Below, in pieces: positions 62,653 to 64,000 of a DNA stretch of 64,000 nucleotides (positions within the stretch are counted from its first letter, which is position 1; each line of letters starts with the position of its first letter). Position numbers and translations under genes: made by a program. The notes below the pieces were generated by a model that searched no databases, was not told the origin of the DNA, and saw only the letters and a program-made list of their open reading frames with translations. Source of the DNA: Amycolatopsis sp. NBC_01488 (GTDB lineage Bacteria > Actinomycetota > Actinomycetes > Mycobacteriales > Pseudonocardiaceae); assembly GCF_036227105.1 (NCBI RefSeq), contig NZ_CP109434.1:2360001-2424000 (forward strand), read 5' to 3'.

Positions 62653-64000
62653 ATGACCGAGACACCAGGGACCGACGTCCCGGCGCACCGCTACACGGCC
62701 GCGCTGGCGGGTCAGATCGAGCAGCGGTGGCAGGACCACTGGGCCGACCAGGGCACCTTCCACGCGCCCAACCCCGTCGGGCCGCTCGCCGTCGAGGGGC
62801 AGCCGGTGCCCAGCGACAAGCTGTTCGTCCAGGACATGTTCCCGTACCCGTCGGGCTCCGGCCTGCACGTCGGGCACCCGCTGGGCTTCATCAGCACCGA
62901 CGTCTTCGCCCGGTACCACCGGATGATCGGGCGCAACGTGCTGCACACGATGGGCTTCGACGCGTTCGGCCTGCCGGCCGAGCAGTACGCGGTCCAGACC
63001 GGGCAGCACCCGCGCAAGACGACCGAGGAGAACATCCGGACCTACCTGCGCCAGATCCGGCGCCTGGGCCTGGGCCACGACGAACGCCGGCGCATCTCCA
63101 CGATCGACCCCGAGTACTACCGCTGGACCCAGTGGATCTTCCTGCAGATCTTCAACTCCTGGTACGACACCGACGCGGGCAAGGCGCGCCCGATCGCCGA
63201 ACTGGAGGCCGCCTTCGCCGACGGCTCGCGGTCCACGCCGGACGGCCGTGACTGGTCGGCGCTGAGCGCCGTCGAGCGGAAGAAGGTGATCGACGACCAC
63301 CGGCTGGTGTACATCTCCGAAGCGCCGGTCAACTGGTGCCCGGGCCTGGGCACGGTGCTGTCGAACGAAGAGGTCACCGCCGACGGCCGCAGCGAACGCG
63401 GCAACTTCCCGGTCTTCCGCCGCAACCTGCGGCAGTGGATGATGCGGATCACCGCGTACGCCGATCGCCTGGTCGACGACCTGGACCTGCTGGACTGGCC
63501 GGAGAAGGTCAAGTCCATGCAGCGGAACTGGATCGGCCGCTCGCACGGCGCGCGCGTCACGTTCAAGGCCGGCGAAGACGCGATCGAGGTCTTCACGACC
63601 CGGCCGGACACGCTGTTCGGCGCCACGTACATGGTGCTGGCGCCGGAACACCCGCTGGTCGACAAGCTGACGGCTTCCACGTGGCCCGAGGACGTCGACT
63701 CCCGGTGGACCGGTGGCGCCGCGACGCCCGCCGACGCCATCAAGGAGTACCGCGTCGCCGCGTCGCGGAAGTCCGAGCTGGACCGGCAGGAGAACAAGGA
63801 GAAGACCGGCGTCTTCACCGGCGCGTACGCGACGAACCCGGTCAACGACAAGCAGATTCCGATCTTCGTCGCCGACTACGTGCTGATGGGCTACGGCACC
63901 GGCGCGATCATGGCCGTCCCCGGCCAGGACGTCCGCGACTGGGAGTTCGCCGAGAAGTTCGGGCTGGACATCATCCGGACCGTGCAGCCGTCCGAAGGTT
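62653..64000 (+). CDS. leuS: Leucyl-tRNA synthetase, 5' part
   Basis: 449 codons to the right edge; the gene continues beyond the window. The class I HIGH-type motif is [20 protein letters not shown], and the CP/editing-side signatures [15 protein letters not shown] (as [17 protein letters not shown]), [20 protein letters not shown] and [20 protein letters not shown] (editing domain) are present. It charges tRNA-Leu with leucine. A GAAGG before the ATG (AGGAAGACGGCGATG) sets the start. The leader peptide and hairpin upstream suggest leucine-responsive attenuation. Confidence 0.96.
   Translation, partial: MTETPGTDVPAHRYTAALAGQIEQRWQDHWADQGTFHAPNPVGPLAVEGQPVPSDKLFVQDMFPYPSGSGLHVGHPLGFISTDVFARYHRMIGRNVLHTMGFDAFGLPAEQYAVQTGQHPRKTTEENIRTYLRQIRRLGLGHDERRRISTIDPEYYRWTQWIFLQIFNSWYDTDAGKARPIAELEAAFADGSRSTPDGRDWSALSAVERKKVIDDHRLVYISEAPVNWCPGLGTVLSNEEVTADGRSERGNFPVFRRNLRQWMMRITAYADRLVDDLDLLDWPEKVKSMQRNWIGRSHGARVTFKAGEDAIEVFTTRPDTLFGATYMVLAPEHPLVDKLTASTWPEDVDSRWTGGAATPADAIKEYRVAASRKSELDRQENKEKTGVFTGAYATNPVNDKQIPIFVADYVLMGYGTGAIMAVPGQDVRDWEFAEKFGLDIIRTVQPSEG

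Overview
The window is a GC-rich actinobacterial chromosome segment centred on the replication origin. The order gyrA-gyrB-dciA-recF-gnd-dnaN-oriC-dnaA-rpmH-rnpA-yidD-yidC-jag-rsmG-parA-parB, then cwlM-trxA-trxB-anti-sigma-sigM-murJ-DUF6049-nudix-pcnA, matches the origin region of mycobacteria and their relatives. It is shown here in the opposite orientation to the usual drawing. Protein character (long proline-rich extensions, murJ separate from its pseudokinase, a CpnT-like toxin locus) suggests Pseudonocardiaceae, most likely Amycolatopsis. That placement is inference from protein resemblance and synteny, not from a search.

Layout. 1-5.3 kb: end of a winged-helix protein gene, a secreted alpha/beta hydrolase, tRNA-Ala, a tiny DLW-39 protein, a YCII protein, a patch of gene debris (SDR and MmyB-like fragments), tRNA-Ile and a DUF3566 membrane protein. 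5.3-16.6 kb: the replication block gyrA, gyrB, dciA, recF, gnd, dnaN, oriC and dnaA, all on the minus strand. 17.1-22.9 kb: the plus-strand arm rpmH to parB, with four parS sites and a consensus DnaA box around rsmG-parA. 23-25.3 kb: a D-Ala-D-Ala ligase and a class I aminotransferase. 25.5-39.3 kb: the cell-envelope and redox block, consisting of a GNAT protein, CwlM, thioredoxin and its reductase, SigM with its anti-sigma factor, a pseudokinase, MurJ, a DUF6049 protein, a Nudix enzyme and a CCA/poly(A) polymerase. 39.4-41.7 kb: an orphan sensor kinase and a methyltransferase.

41.7-58.6 kb is the accessory part of the window: one minus-strand, tightly coupled eight-gene operon. In transcription order it encodes a YbaB/EbfC-like protein, a WXG100-type protein, a 2,374-residue polymorphic toxin, a 144-residue unknown protein, a TNT-fold protein, a YrhB-SseB-ARH protein with a broken active site, a second ADP-ribosylglycohydrolase with an intact active site, and a second TNT-fold protein. 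The giant protein has a WXG/CpnT-like head and a roughly 700-residue low-complexity linker. Its enzyme array is two ADP-ribosyltransferase domains, two papain-like (Tox-PL) domains of which one lacks its cysteine, and a C-terminal RelA/SpoT-like synthetase domain. My reading is a multi-warhead toxin encoded with de-ADP-ribosylating antidotes. It is the most promising candidate for an undescribed system in the window.

58.7-64 kb: an MFS exporter, YqgE/AlgH, an SdpI-like membrane protein with a cysteine-rich tail, a secreted phytase-like esterase, and the 5' part of leuS behind a leucine-rich leader peptide and terminator hairpin that look like a transcription attenuator.
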